A stretch of 64,000 nucleotides of DNA from Paramecium sonneborni (lineage: Eukaryota > Ciliophora > Oligohymenophorea > Peniculida > Parameciidae). The translations under genes were made by a program, and so were the position numbers. The notes under the pieces were generated by a model. That model had not been told where the DNA came from and made no database searches. It saw nothing but the letters and a program-made list of their open reading frames with translations. The stretch spans positions 134,798 through 198,797 of the forward strand of contig CAJJDN010000015.1 of the NCBI GenBank assembly GCA_905182985.1, in the 5' to 3' direction. Position 1 is the first letter of the stretch. Each line of letters begins with the position of its first letter. This document shows, piece after piece, positions 38,301 through 52,245 of the stretch.

Positions 38301-39448
38301 AAAAAAATATTTTGAAATCTAAATAGGTGTTAATTATTAATTGAGTAATAATAAAAGTTATCCTTAAGAAGATTAGCTTTATTTTGAAAAACTGAAACCA
38401 TTAAAATCTAGAGTTATACAGTAATGATAACTTTTAGATATTAAACTTAATATATCTTAAATATCTTTCTCATAAATGAAACTTGTATGTCCATTCAATT
38501 ATTCAATAATAATAATAGTTTTGTTTTGGCTTTTAAATAAATGAATATTTCTAAATTTAATTAAACTTGTAGAGGATTTAATTTAAAACATCTCTCTTTA
38601 TTATTCAGATTCTTTAAAAGGAGAATTAACTACATAAATTGATTTTGAATAAACAATATACATGATCTATGATTTAAGGTTGTAAACTGTATTGATAATT
38701 TTACTTTAGGGTAATCCTTTTAATGAAAAACTTGAAGACATTCTTATTAATGATTTTTTAAATCCATTTTTCTTTTTTTCTTATGATTTTTTTTCAATAT
38801 ATTTTAGATAATTTTATCTTTCTGTTTTTTTATATGCTGATGTATCAATTTTATAGACTCTACATTTGCTATCTTTAATCATAATTAAAATATACCAATA
38901 ACAGCAAAGTCAGCTCCAATTGATGTGAATATTGTAAATCTTGGTTAATCAAATTCATCTTGAATCTAAAATATTTTACTGCAACACATTTTCCATAAAT
39001 CATATATGTAAAGAGCTGTTCCTTCACCAAAACAACTTATATATCTACTTGTTCGATCACCAACAGGATTTATTTAAGTTATTTATTTTGAATATGGAAA
39101 TTGATCATGATCTGAAATCAATATTTATTTGCCATCTAACATACTTAATATTCTAATCCTTTTATCTTAATGAATTGCTATTACACAATTCATACTACTA
39201 TCCTAAAATTCAGCAAAAGGTCTTCTCATTATTTATAATGCTGTTACACCTCCTACTCTATATATTAAATGAGGAGTAGACTTTATAAGTGGTTTTAAAT
39301 TAAAATTATCTAATTCCCATATAATAATGTCTCCATTAATTGAACCTGTGGCTATTCTTTTTTTATCTAAATCATCAGCCCAAGTAGTTATAAAATGATT
39401 CTAGAAATCAAAAGAGCCAAAATAAACAGGAATGAACAATTCTGGCAT
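35339..39448 (-). CDS. WDR7-like (rabconnectin-3 beta) WD-repeat protein, about 1,300 aa
   Basis: WDR7 works with DMXL proteins to promote V-ATPase assembly and vesicle acidification. The N-terminus (MPELFIPVYFGSFDFQNHFI) leads into WD repeats (KKRIATGSINGDIIIWELDN, then GVTALQIMRRPFAEF). The C-terminus carries the hallmark end of WDR7: LAFAFEGLVQIYDLRYGVKL, ITSIAFDNKGNQLASFSQKD, then LKIFRLKP and HYKLEWDKDCEYIYLQNEDE, with TGA at 35341-35339. This order matches the animal protein's last repeats. The middle was not traced codon by codon and must contain short introns. The start is 50 bases from the stop of the VPS13-like gene on the same strand. Confidence 0.72.
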
Positions 39449-39499
39449 TTATATTCAATATGTTAATTATTATTAATTAAATATTTTAAAAATACATAA

Positions 39500-42400
39500 T
39501 CAAGATTCTTAATATTGTTTCTTTACTTATTTTGCTTGATTATGACTATTAAATTATTTGCTCTATCTATGTTTACTGTTTTCATACAATTTAGCATTTT
39601 TATGTTTCTCTAATTTTTCTTATTCTACTTAACCATATCTTGTAAAAGATGCTTCAGTTGAAATTAAATCAAGCTATTTTTATTAAAATCAAAATACATC
39701 AAAATTTATTTTTTGAAGAGAAGATTTATGAAATTCAAAAAGATTTGACTTTTCAGATAAATTTTCATCAATATAGCTTTAAACTTTCATTAGTTTTCCT
39801 AAATCTAATTTCATTTTTAAGCTTTTAGGTTTTATAATACAACCATCTTTATATTTCCATCCACTAATTCCTAAAAATTATTCAAAACTTGGAATATTCA
39901 TTTCTACTTCTACACTATCTAAAAAATTTAATATTAAAAATTACCTGCATTTAATAAGTTTCCCTTAATTGGATTTTAATCATCAAAATCACAATACATC
40001 TCATAATCAACTTATACCATTCTAAAATTTGCTTTTATTTCTGTTATATATATTTCTTAAAATTCTAATTATTTTTCTGAAATCTTTGTATATTTATCTT
40101 CATAATCTACTAATAATTTTTATTATTGCAAGACTTCTATTTTATCATCTTATATTTCTGGTATTCTTGATATTGTCTTTTCTTTTTTCACCTTAACGTC
40201 TGCATTATCAAATAAAATTTTAACTTAATTTTTTTCTGAAGATGATTATGGTACAATTACTTAGGAATTCTTAATTAGAACTTAATAATTAAATTACTCT
40301 TTATTAAGTTCAAAATTCTCTTACTATTTTAATTACATTTAAAATTCAAAATCACTTTAATACCTTTCTGATAAATCATCTTTATTTTTTTAAATTATTT
40401 TTTCTATTTCTGATTTAAATGCATCAAGTTCATTTAAAAATTTAGATATCATATAAAATTAAACATTTTCTAAATGTACAATATTATTTTCTAATAAAAT
40501 CTTCATTGGTTAATTTCCATTTTATTTTATTAGATTTGGATAATAAATATTTGCACCCGTAATAGGTTATGGTTTCAATTCTAAACCATTTATCTTAAGT
40601 TCTAACTCTTAATTTAATTTTTTTTTCATCTAAATCTAATGAAATTCAAAAAAGAAAAATTCTTTGTCTTTCTCTTATAATACAACTTAAAATTCTTCCA
40701 TTTTTAATTCTAATAAAAAACTCAACTTCTATTACTTTTACATCTTGTCCTATATAAATAAATTAATAACTTTGGGTTGATCAGCGCCCATTATTTCTAA
40801 TTCTTATAGAAAAATGTATTTTAAAAGATGTTACCTTAAATAAATAGCTTCTTCAATATTTAAAAGATAAAAACTATTCAATCCTATTAATAAATCTTAA
40901 ACTCTTTATTAAGATAATTATATTTATCCTTAATATACAGAAATATTAATTTTAGGATTTAGATTCTAAAATTCTAATTTAATGCAAATTGCTAATGGTT
41001 TTTCAACTATTTTAGTCTCTAGTTAATTGGGTGTTTTTGTTAATGTTTATTTTTCCTTTTTAGGCATTGTTAATAAGTTCTCTCTTTATTTATTTAAATT
41101 ATTAATAATACTAATTAAAATATCTTCTACTTATAATTATAATGCATCTGAAAACTTTTAAACGTGTATTAATTTAATGTCTATTATTGAAACTAAATTA
41201 AAATTAAAGATAATTGAATGACATTAAACTATTAATTGATCATCTTAAGGTTAAACTTAAGTAATATTACTTTTAATTCTTGAAAAGACTTCTTAATTAC
41301 CTATACTTGATGAATTCTTTTTATGAAAGCCTGATTTTGCATTGTTTGAAATTTAATTCAAATATTCCAAATTTAATATAATTTTAAACTATGATAATTT
41401 AAAAAAAGATTCGTTTGACTTTAAATATATATTTTAAATATTAGCCGAAATAATCATTTCATCTAATAATTTAATTGGACTATCTATTAATTATTATACT
41501 GTTTCTACATCATCATTTGATTTATAATTAAAATTTACAACATCTTAAACTTTCTTTATAATTGATTAAATCTTATTAATATTTTAGAGTGTAGTTAAAA
41601 CATTACATGAAGCATGTTAATTTTGAAATATTGCTTTAATCATTTATAAAGAAAAAAATATTTTTTTTTTTTAATTTTTTGAATTTTTTTCATTTCTTTG
41701 GAAATTTTCTTTATTTTAAACTAATTCTGTTCTAAGTGGTTTATTATAATATAGTAATATATAAAGATTTGGATCAATTTATTAGATTTAATCTTCATCT
41801 AATATTAAACTATTAACTTCATATTATTTTTCTTCATTATCTCTCTAATGATCTAATTTAAACATATCTTTTTCATTGCTTCTACAATAAAATATAAATT
41901 TATCATCTAATTTTTACCAAAATAAAAGTGGCTCTTTTACTTTAAAAGCTGGTTAAATTAAAAAATAATTAGTCTCTTTAATAGATTATTCAGATGAATT
42001 AACTTAATTTTGATCTTTTTTTTAAGCAGATTATCCTTTTTAAAATGATAATTCTTTTTAATTTTATTTTTCAAATTAATTAATTTCACTATCTTAATCT
42101 AATCTTTATCTACTGAAACTTATACCATTTTCTTTGAATTTTGAAGCAGAACAATGAATCATTATATTATTTTTAAAATAACCAATATCCCTTGTTATAA
42201 CAAGTATTGGAAATGCTAAAATAGATTTATATTAACCATGATTAGCTACTTTTTATGTACTCTAAAAAGTAATTTTAATTCCTTAATCTTTTTTAGGTTT
42301 ATTTTATAAATTTTAATTATTTCCTAATTTTTAACATTCATTATGTAAAATATGAAACCAACAAGGAACATCTGCACTTTTTGTAATCTCTTATATTACC

Positions 42401-45400
42401 CCAAATAAAATATTTGTTAATTCTACTGTTTTTCTATATTTCAATATACAATGTTTACAATCAGAACTCTAATCTTTATGATTTTGAAATAAAGTATCTA
42501 ATTCAGATTTTAAAAGACTATTTTTTCCTATTTTATGTTTCTATTAGGGAGTTTATGTAAAATTTATATTGTTTTTCAAAATTAAAAGAAATTCTATAAA
42601 ACTAATACAAGAATCATTTATTCTCAAATTTAAAAATGGAATTTAAACATATATTTTAGAATCTGTTAATAAAGCATGATTTTCAATATTAGCTTAAAAT
42701 TTAAGAGCAACAATTTAGGTTTTCAATATTGTTTATTTAATTCCTTTGATGTGAAACATAGGATCTCTAAATTTCTATTATTATTATTAATTTTTCAAAC
42801 CTTTCTATTAAATCTTAGAATCAGTAGGTTAAGCTTATTATTATGATGTTTATTTAGAAAATGGAAATTTACTTTATGAATTAATTTTTTTATCATCTGA
42901 ATGTTATTCTTTCTCATAATTTCTCAGTTCTTCATTTTTATTTTTATAATCTTGTGAAAAATATTTATGAACAATTTTAAATTATTCAATTGTTAATCGA
43001 AAAGCAGAAAAATATTTATAATGTTATTAATATAAAGTTTATCCAGATTTATTTTCATTATTTTAAAATAAATCATCTATTTTTACAGTAGAATAATTAA
43101 AATTTTTAATTTAAAATTTTAATTCTGTTTTAATAATATTGGATATTTAATCTGATACTATTCTAATTTTTAATTTGCCTATTAATTAAATAGAAAATTT
43201 CATTCCAGGAGGTTTGGTATTTTCTTATCCTAATGGTTTAGACTTTAATATACATTCCAAAAGTTTATGATCTTAAGTTACATAGAGTTGACCTTAACTT
43301 AATGCTGTCTTATCTGTACTCTATGTAAAATCAAGTAAAGAACTTAAACTTTTAGAAGAAATAAAAATTGAACATTTCTGAAAAATAACTGAAATCTATT
43401 CATTAGATTATTCATCTAAAGTTTATTAAGAAGAAACTTTTTTCTTCTTATCATTTTAAGCAGAAATTTTATAATTAGATTATTCACCTTCTAAATATAA
43501 TGATATTGATAAATTATAATTTTTAGATTCAATAGGAAATGTAAGTTTATCTTTAAGATTAATAATACATAATGGTATAATTCTATCACCAAATTCTTCT
43601 AAAAATGGAGCAAATAATGATTTTTTAATAATATCAATAATTTTATTGTGAACTTCTTCTAAAAATTTTTATTTATTAGAACAACTTATCCATTAATTAT
43701 CATTATCATTTTAACTCTATTTATCATAATTCTACATAGCAGCTAATTTTAAAAAAGCCCATTTATTTTCATTTTTTTATTGTTTAATAACATGTAATAA
43801 CATAGAATCATCAATATCTTCTCTATCCTCTTTCTCATTTACAACAAAATATTTATCATAATTTTTAAATTTCTCCATATCAAAATCTTAAAGTCCTTGT
43901 TTATCATTTTCATAATCTATCAAAAAACATTATACATTATTCATTTAATTTTAACTTAAAAATTAGCAAAATGTTTAAAAACATATATCACTACCTTAAA
44001 AAAATGATGAATCTTTTCTAACAGTAGCTTCAAAAATATCATTAACAAATTTTTTAATTCTAACTCTAGAATAATTAATTTATTTTTAATCTATATTTTC
44101 ATTATTTTTTTGCTTCCAAGATTTTTCTTTCTTTTTAAATAAAGGAGATTATTTTTCTATATTTTCATCAAATTTATTTTAAAAATCCAATAATTTTGGA
44201 ACCATACCAGGTGCAAATATTTTAATATCACCAATTACTATTGTAGAATTTTCATTTGTTTTAAGTCTACCATTTTAATAAATAGATACTGGAATCTTTA
44301 TACCTATTAAACTAATTATCAAAATTAATTTATTTGTTCTACTAGAATCATAATTTTATTTTATTTATGAATTGTTATTTCTTTAATCTTAACTTAAATC
44401 TTAAGAGAATTAAAAATCATCCTTCTATAAATCTTCAATTTCCTCATAAAAACTATCAATCTCTTTTGCAGTATGAAAAGATCCATCATCATTTTATCTT
44501 TAAGTTTATTTAACAACTTCAGATATTGAATTATTTTAATTAAATGATGATGTTTTCTATTAATTCATTTACGGTTTTTTAATTAATTAAATACATTTTT
44601 TACATTAACAAAAAGAAAAAATCTTTGTATTTTTAGGACAATATTATGCAATATTTGCTGGACGATTTTCTAAAATAATTAAAAATATTGAATGAACACT
44701 AACATATATTTGTGTTTTTATTTAATCAGGATCATTATTCTAACCTTTTAAATAACTTGAAAGAACTTAAGTTTTATCTCGTTCAAGAATTTCATATAAA
44801 TTAATTTTCTCATCCTCTTCCAATTCAATAGGAGGTTCTTCATCTCTTTTTTTTTAATCTTTTAAAGCATATTAATCATTTATAGTATTTGTCCATATTT
44901 CTAACATTGGCTTTTAATTTTATTTATTTTATCCCTCTTTTGTAGAATGATAATATCTCTTAGCTTCTATTCTTATTTCTTAAAATGCCCATTCTCGATA
45001 TTTTAATAAATCTTTTAAAGATAATTACTCTTCACACTTTTTAAATTTAGTTTCATCCTAAATTGTCCAACATGTTAACCAAGGTACTAAAATTATTGTT
45101 TATTTCCTTTTATAAAGCTCTATATATCTTTTCATTAAAACTAATCTTCTAGATGAATATCCTAAATCCAATTTATGATTTTTTTAATTTTACATAACTG
45201 CATTAATCAAATATTTCCACCATTCTCCATAATTATTTTTAACTTCACATTTTGGTCTAAAATGAAAATTATCTTAAACTATCTCTAAATTCTAAAGTAC
45301 TTCATTCAATTTTAATAAATAACTTTTTGATTCCTTATTTAATTAAAATATAATAGGTGTGTCTATATTTATTGTTAAATTTTAAATTGGTTTACCCAAT

Positions 45401-46183
45401 TCATCTTAATTTTTATTAATTACTAATTTAATTGAAATGTCAATAGGACTTAATAACTATTATTCTTCTTTTTTTTTAGATGCTTTTACATACATTACTC
45501 CTAACTTTTTTATTTCAATCAATTTATATATAGTATTTACATCACCATTAAATTTTTATTAAAATTGTTTATCTGTGGCTTTTATATATATATCAGCTCT
45601 AATTTTTAATTAAGTTTCGCAACCAAAAATTGAATAATTATAAAATCGTAAAAAAAACGATTTTACTTACACAGACATATTATTATAAATGCCATCAACT
45701 ATTTTCTAAATCCAATTTGGAGGAGATAATTATTCAAAATACTTTGCCATCTATTCCTCCCAAATTTTTAATTTATGTTATTTTAAATTCTCTACACCTT
45801 ATTATGTTTGTTAGTCTTTATTTGATACAAATAAGTTTGCTTCTTATATTGTGCAAACTTATAAATCTATGCCTTCAACAATCATTTCTGGTTATTAGGC
45901 CTTATAATTCAGAGGCATCTAATATATTTACTCTCAAATACATTAATTGTAATTGAATTTATTTTCCCATCTATTATGTACATTGGAAATGAGAAATTTA
46001 GTAATGCTTATTTCTTAATTTACAAATTCTTCAATACTATATTAGAAGAAATGCCTAAAGAAAACTTTGAACATATGTTGATTTAAATACTTTTGCCATA
46101 TTATTTTGTGAAAAATCTTATAAATATTCTAATAGGTAGGTTTAAAGTCGCTTTACAAAATATTCTTCAATTTCTTTTGCCAT
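39500..46183 (-). CDS. VPS13-like bridge lipid-transfer protein, about 2,200 aa
   Basis: VPS13 proteins form long grooves that move phospholipids between membranes at contact sites. The clearest evidence is residues about 180-360: LIEIKKLGVMYVKASKKK, ISIKLVINKNQDELGKPI, then NNYGEWWKYLINAVM and SSRRLVLMKRYIELYKRKQ. This matches the chorein/VPS13 N-terminal extension, including the WW-Y-I/L motif before the basic ELYK segment. The rest is beta-rich and uninterrupted in style, as expected for RBG repeats. It ends QVKKQYQES at TGA 39502-39500. The start ATG (46183, MAKEIEEYF) and a 28-nt intron at 46156-46129 are provisional. At about 2,200 residues it is shorter than human VPS13 (3,000 or more). 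Confidence 0.68.
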
Positions 46184-46242
46184 ATTTATTATTAAAAATA
46201 TATTCAATAATTATACATAATATAACTAATTCTAAAAGATAA

Positions 46243-47202
46243 TCATTTAATTTAAGTAACCCTCATCATTTTCTTAATTAAATCTCCTTCAGATTATTAT
46301 GATGAAGTTCGATTATTTGTTTCTTTCTTTAATTTCAAATTCTTTATAAAATTTTTTGCCATTATAACAGACCAAAGTTTATTCTCTTCAGATTTTCTTT
46401 AATTCCTAAGTATTTATTTATTTGATTTATCATTAACAATTTCATAATGTCTTTCTTTCTAAATATTGAAATCCATTTATTTTCTTCTCATTTCTTCAAC
46501 TTCATTTTATAACCTCATAAATGTTTTAATCTCTTAACAATCAATATCTATATAAATTTCTTTATTTAATTTATATTCTTCAACAATAATTGCTTGATTC
46601 TCATTAAATTCCTAATTCTATTTAAGACTTCCGAGCAATTATATGTCTTTTTTAAATTATGAAGGATTCAAAATTTTTTGATTTCTTTGTTTTGTAGAAA
46701 TTATTTTAGATTTAACTTTTCCTTATTACAAAAAAAGTTAAGAACTTTAAGGTTGATTAAACGTAACTGTTAGATTATTTAATCTTTAACACAATAAAGA
46801 TTTTTTTAAGTTCTCCTATTTTATTTAATTATTAATCTTATTATCTTAAAAATTTTCAAAGCCTACATCTGAAAAGGAACTATCAGAATTACTAGGTTCT
46901 GAAACTTAAAGAATAAAGTTTTTTTTTTCTTATTTCTTATTGTCAAATATAGAAATTTCATTTAATAAACTTTCATCAAACTCTTCTTAGTTTTATTCAG
47001 TCTATTATTTATATTTATTTTCAATATCAATAGGTTTTTGTTTTAACTTTTTTTTTGAGTTTTATAATTAAAGCATACATTTTTCTTAAATAGATTTACG
47101 AGATTAAGATCTAATTCTGCTTTTGTGTCCAGGGTCTCTAGTTGTTTTTATCTCATGGCTAATTATTGTCTAAAATTTAAATGCACCTATCCCTAAACTC
47201 AT
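46243..47202 (-). CDS. Charged coiled-coil protein, 319 aa
   Basis: Single uninterrupted frame from ATG 47202 (MSLGIGAFKFQTIISHEIKT) to TGA 46245-46243. It has a basic N-terminus (RDPGHKSRIRSQSRKS), an acidic middle (EFDESLLNEISIFDNKKQEK) and a helical C-terminus (LQNEVEEMRRKQMDFNIQKE) ending KKMMRVTQIK. No family recognised. A 30-nt GT...AG stretch at the very end could splice it onto the VPS13-like gene. I prefer two genes because the downstream frame has its own ATG and a change in character, but the junction is worth testing. Confidence 0.6.
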
Positions 47203-47786
47203 TATAATTAATAAATTTAATATTAATCCTTAAATAATACTGATAATTTTTCACATTTATATATATTGAATCTTTAAGACTGTTACATTTTACTTAATCT
47301 TAAATAATCAAATTATTTTAATTCTTCTTTTTTATGATCTTCTAATATCTAAAAATTATAATTTTTTATGATTTTTTATTTTTCTTTTATTTTATACTAA
47401 CATCTTTTTCATTATATGAAATAAAATATTTTAAAATAAAATTCAATTTTATCTACTTTGAATTTGATTTTGTTTTTCTAAGAATATGAAAAATAAATAT
47501 TAATACTATTTTATAGATGATTTAATTTTTATCATAAAATATTCAATTTTTATTCGTTTATTTCATTTTTTTTAAAAAGCATATTATATAAATATATGAT
47601 TTTCTAAATATTGTCATACAAAAAAGATGAAAATAAATAAAAAGTTTATTAAGTTTGAGAAGTGTTAGAGAAGTTAAAATAATTATTGTATTTGTATAAA
47701 ATAAAGTGTTATTAACTTATAATTATAAAATTATTTGATTTTATAAAAGAAATACTTGAAATATTTTCATACAAATATTAATATTA
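47203..47786. other. Divergent intergenic region
   Basis: About 580 bases between the divergent starts of the coiled-coil gene (minus) and the PP1 gene (plus), so it should contain both promoters. It is very AT-rich and I see no conserved motif. Confidence 0.5.
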
Positions 47787-48826
<1,040 letters not shown>

Positions 48827-49369
48827 ATTAAAAAGTTTAATTTAACATGAAACAAATTTAACTTATGTATTTAATTAGCATTTCAAAAAATTTTATTGTC
48901 CTGTAAAGAATTTACAAAAATATTCTATTTTATTTTCAATACCTATTTATTTCATAAAAAAATAGAGTATACACTATAAGTTCTTGATCACATTCCTATA
49001 TAAAATAAATTTGAGAGGCCTTTAATAATTATATGCCTTAAATTTGTAAAAATAATTCTTAGAATTCTTAGATATTTTATGATTAAAATATCTTCAAATA
49101 TTAATTTTTTTTAATTATTTTTTAATATATATATGAATCAAAATGATCCATAAATTAAATCAAGGTATAAAAAGAATATATTTAATTAAATAAATTGTAA
49201 ATTAATAACAGTATTATGGTATTTCTATTTGATTTTACAATTGATGGGGGGAATCCTACTATGATATTTTATATTTTAATGAAAGGATAATTATTTTAAA
49301 AAAATAAATTATAAAGTTAGTAGATGAATTAAGATAAGGTTTAAAAAAGCATAAAAATCATAAATATTT
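48827..49369. other. Intergenic region, nothing supported
   Basis: A plus-strand frame begins at an ATG near 49134 (MNQNDPQIKSRYKEYIQ) and reads on with mixed composition until it is stopped, but it shows no motif and runs out of frame into the next gene. I leave it unannotated. Confidence 0.45.
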
Positions 49370-51175
49370 ATGTTTATGATTTATTTTATTTTACTTCTGT
49401 GTCAAGCATTTTGTAGTAAATCAAGCCGATTTAGGAATCCTAAACCAGAAATGATTAAAGAGATCATAAATGATTACAATTATATGGCAAATCTAAATGA
49501 ATCGATTTTATTTTAATATTCAAAGTATGTTTTATTAATAATTAGTTATTATGGCACTTATTCTATGTCCTTAGTTTAAGATAGCAATAATGAGATTCCT
49601 TTGGCATAATCACTAGATGGCAATTTCAGTTAAGGATGTCATCCTTATTCAAGAAAAATTGCGTAATCATAACTATAAAGTATAACTCCTCTCTTAGAAT
49701 CTGAAACCACAGATACGCTTAAAGGAGTAATTACATCTGTATATGCTGCAAATCATTTTGTATTTGTTTTAAGGAGTGATTTTAAACTATTTATTATGAA
49801 AATAGATTACGATAATATAAATATGGATGTTTTAGACTTTTCTTAATATGAAATCGTAGATTTAATTAAAGATTTTGATAATGTAGATGAATCTTCATAG
49901 ATGTTAAATTCAGAACTTTTATGTAGTCAATACTTAAGATAAGGAGGACAAATATTTTGTTTTATCATAAGTGAATATGGTATAGTACAATTCTCTTATA
50001 ATTAAGAAGAGTAAATTATATATAATATATAGGGGGAAAATGATTTCAATATCTAAATTATTTAATCTAAAAAATGAATAAATCAATCACATATTTTTTA
50101 GTGATGAAAATAATTTATTATTGATAACTTATCCTAATGCTGGTGTTGATATCTATAAAATGAATTCAGATGGTTTTTTATTCTTTTTAAACAATATATC
50201 ACCTTTTAACAATTCTAACAATTCTAACAATTTTAAATAAGCAAAGATGGATGAAAAATCTAATTATCTTTATATTTTAAATGAAAACAAGGGTGTTCAT
50301 ATTTATAATTTTGATACATATAATTAAACATTTAAGGAGAACAAAATGTATATTTACTTGAAAGGTGGTGATACATTTGATTTTCATAATAACACAATGT
50401 TTATTTTAGCTTAAACAGAAGATTAATTACAATATGCATTAGAAATATTTATAGATTTTGACAATTAATAATATTATTTTAATAAAATACATTAATTTGG
50501 ATAGGATGTATATGATCTATATGTTGGGGATATGTTTGTACTATTTGTTGGTTCTGATCGTTTACATTAAGTGATTTATCATTCTGTTTATAAAGATTTT
50601 GATGCTTAACATGAATAATTTTATTTCTCTGATATTGATATAATTTAAGTGGATGAATTGAATCCTCCTTGGAAATATTCATTATATTCAGGTTAAGCAT
50701 ATGAAGATGGAATTTTAAGTAAAGTGAATTTAACTTATACATAAACATTTTTGGTAGGTATATCTGAAAATGAAGTAAGTTTATTTAGATTAAGATTGAT
50801 TGCTCCTTTGGTGCTTTGTACTGCATATGAAAGGAAAAAAGAAGTAATTATTTAAAACCAATTTAGTATTATTAATTGACTTTAAATTCTACACTCTGCC
50901 CATCATTATAAAATAGAACTCAAAATCAATTTTAATTTTGTTAAGTTTAAGCCAATTTTAGTTTTGAAGGTGTTAATGTTATAATTTATGAAGAACATTA
51001 AACAATCTTTATGGTAACAGAAATAGTATTAATTTTAATAATACTGATATTAGTCATAGCATTAGTATACTACAGAAGACATTTATATATACCTTTAAGT
51101 GAATAAGAAGAAAAATAAATAGAAGAATATTCTAATAGATAATTAAACACAGAAAATATTAAGACAATCCTTTGA
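49370..51175 (+). CDS. Type I membrane protein, 579 aa
   Basis: Signal peptide MFMIYFILLLCQAFC, a large extracellular or lumenal domain, one membrane helix (IVLILIILILVIALVYY) and a cytosolic tail with a dibasic start (RRHLYIPLSEQEEKQIEEY). Introns of 21 nt (49525-49545), 22 nt (50011-50032) and 23 nt (50844-50866) restore the frame to TGA 51173-51175. The ectodomain is beta-rich, with repeated strand-turn patterns (HIFFSDENNLLLITYPNAG, NYLYILNENKGVHIYNFD), reminiscent of a beta-propeller. There are few cysteines. Function and ligand unknown. Confidence 0.72.
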
Positions 51176-51217
51176 GTTTATAATTTTTAACAATAAATAA
51201 TTTATTTATAAATATAA

Positions 51218-52123
51218 ATGTCATAAGAAAAATTATTGTAGAATAATGAAGAGGAGACTTAATCATATGCTCTTCAATATTAAAAATAAAAATAATAGAA
51301 CATTTCTTCTGATGATTAATAATTTGAAGTTTAAGATTCATAAAAAGAAGAATTATTAAAAAAGATAGAAATATTGGAAAGTAGATTAAAGAATACAATT
51401 GATGATAAACCATATAGTGAATTAATGAGAATATTAATTTGGGAAGCATTAGGAACAGCATTTTTTGCTTATGGTATAGTTTGTTCTAGAGGAAATGATG
51501 TAATGTTAAGTGTATATTTATTTGGTGCAATATTTTTAATTGGTAAAATTACAGGTGGACATGTAAATCCAGCTGTTTCAATGTCTTTTTATAGTTCTAA
51601 TGAAATTAGTGCATTTACAATGAGAATATATTGGACAGCTTAAGTAGGTGGAGCAATTGCAGGAGCTTTAGCAGCATTTGTAATTGTTGGAAGAGTTACA
51701 TCTCCTTATATAGAAACTTAACCAATTGAATGGATGATAGCAGATTTTTGTGGAGAAGTATATTTATTAATTAATTATTAAGGCACTTGGAACTTTTATT
51801 TTTTGTTTATTTATTCATATTTAAGTTCATCCTTAAACTTAATTAACAGATAATAATTTAATAGGTATTGGAATTATTGCCACTGCTTTATATTTTGGAA
51901 GAATTCTTACTTATCATACAGGAGGTAAATATTTTATATTATTAAAGGTTGTTTAAATCCAGCTATGGGTGTAGGATTAGGAATATTTGAATCTTTGTAA
52001 GATGGTAATTGGGATAGATTAATTAATATATGGATATATATTTTTGGCCCTTTTTCTGGAGCTTCATTAGCTTCTGAATTCTATAGAAGTGTATATGTTG
52101 GATTGTTACCAAAGAAATCATGA
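51218..52123 (+). CDS. Aquaporin/MIP channel, 285 aa
   Basis: A polar, Q-rich N-terminal tail of about 65 residues precedes a six-helix MIP fold. Helix 1 contains WEALGTAFFAYGIV, the first half-helix has GKITGGHVNPAVSM, helix 4 GEALGTFIFCLFI, and the second half-helix GGCLNPAMGVGLGIF. Both NPA boxes are intact. The residue just after the second NPA is Met, where water channels have the selectivity-filter Arg (NPAR). Introns at 51758-51782 (25 nt) and 51925-51947 (23 nt) are required. A third GT...AG stretch after FIHIQ is not spliced because reading through (VHPQTQLTDNNLIGIG) keeps the frame. In ciliates such channels may serve the contractile vacuole (inference). Confidence 0.92.
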
Positions 52124-52245
52124 TATATCATCAATAAACAATAACTTTATTTATATTATTACTTTGTTATCATTAAAAAAAAAATAGTACATCTTTTTAA
52201 CTTTAAAATTTAAATAAAGAATAAAAACAAAAATTTTAATTAGAA

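Noticed and set aside
49134..49369. Short plus-strand gene upstream of the type I membrane protein
   Set aside because: No motif, mixed composition, and it runs out of frame into the clear signal peptide of the next gene.
51821..51850. A GT...AG stretch in the aquaporin as a third intron
   Set aside because: Removing 25 bases breaks the frame, while reading through gives a normal loop before the NNLIGIG helix.
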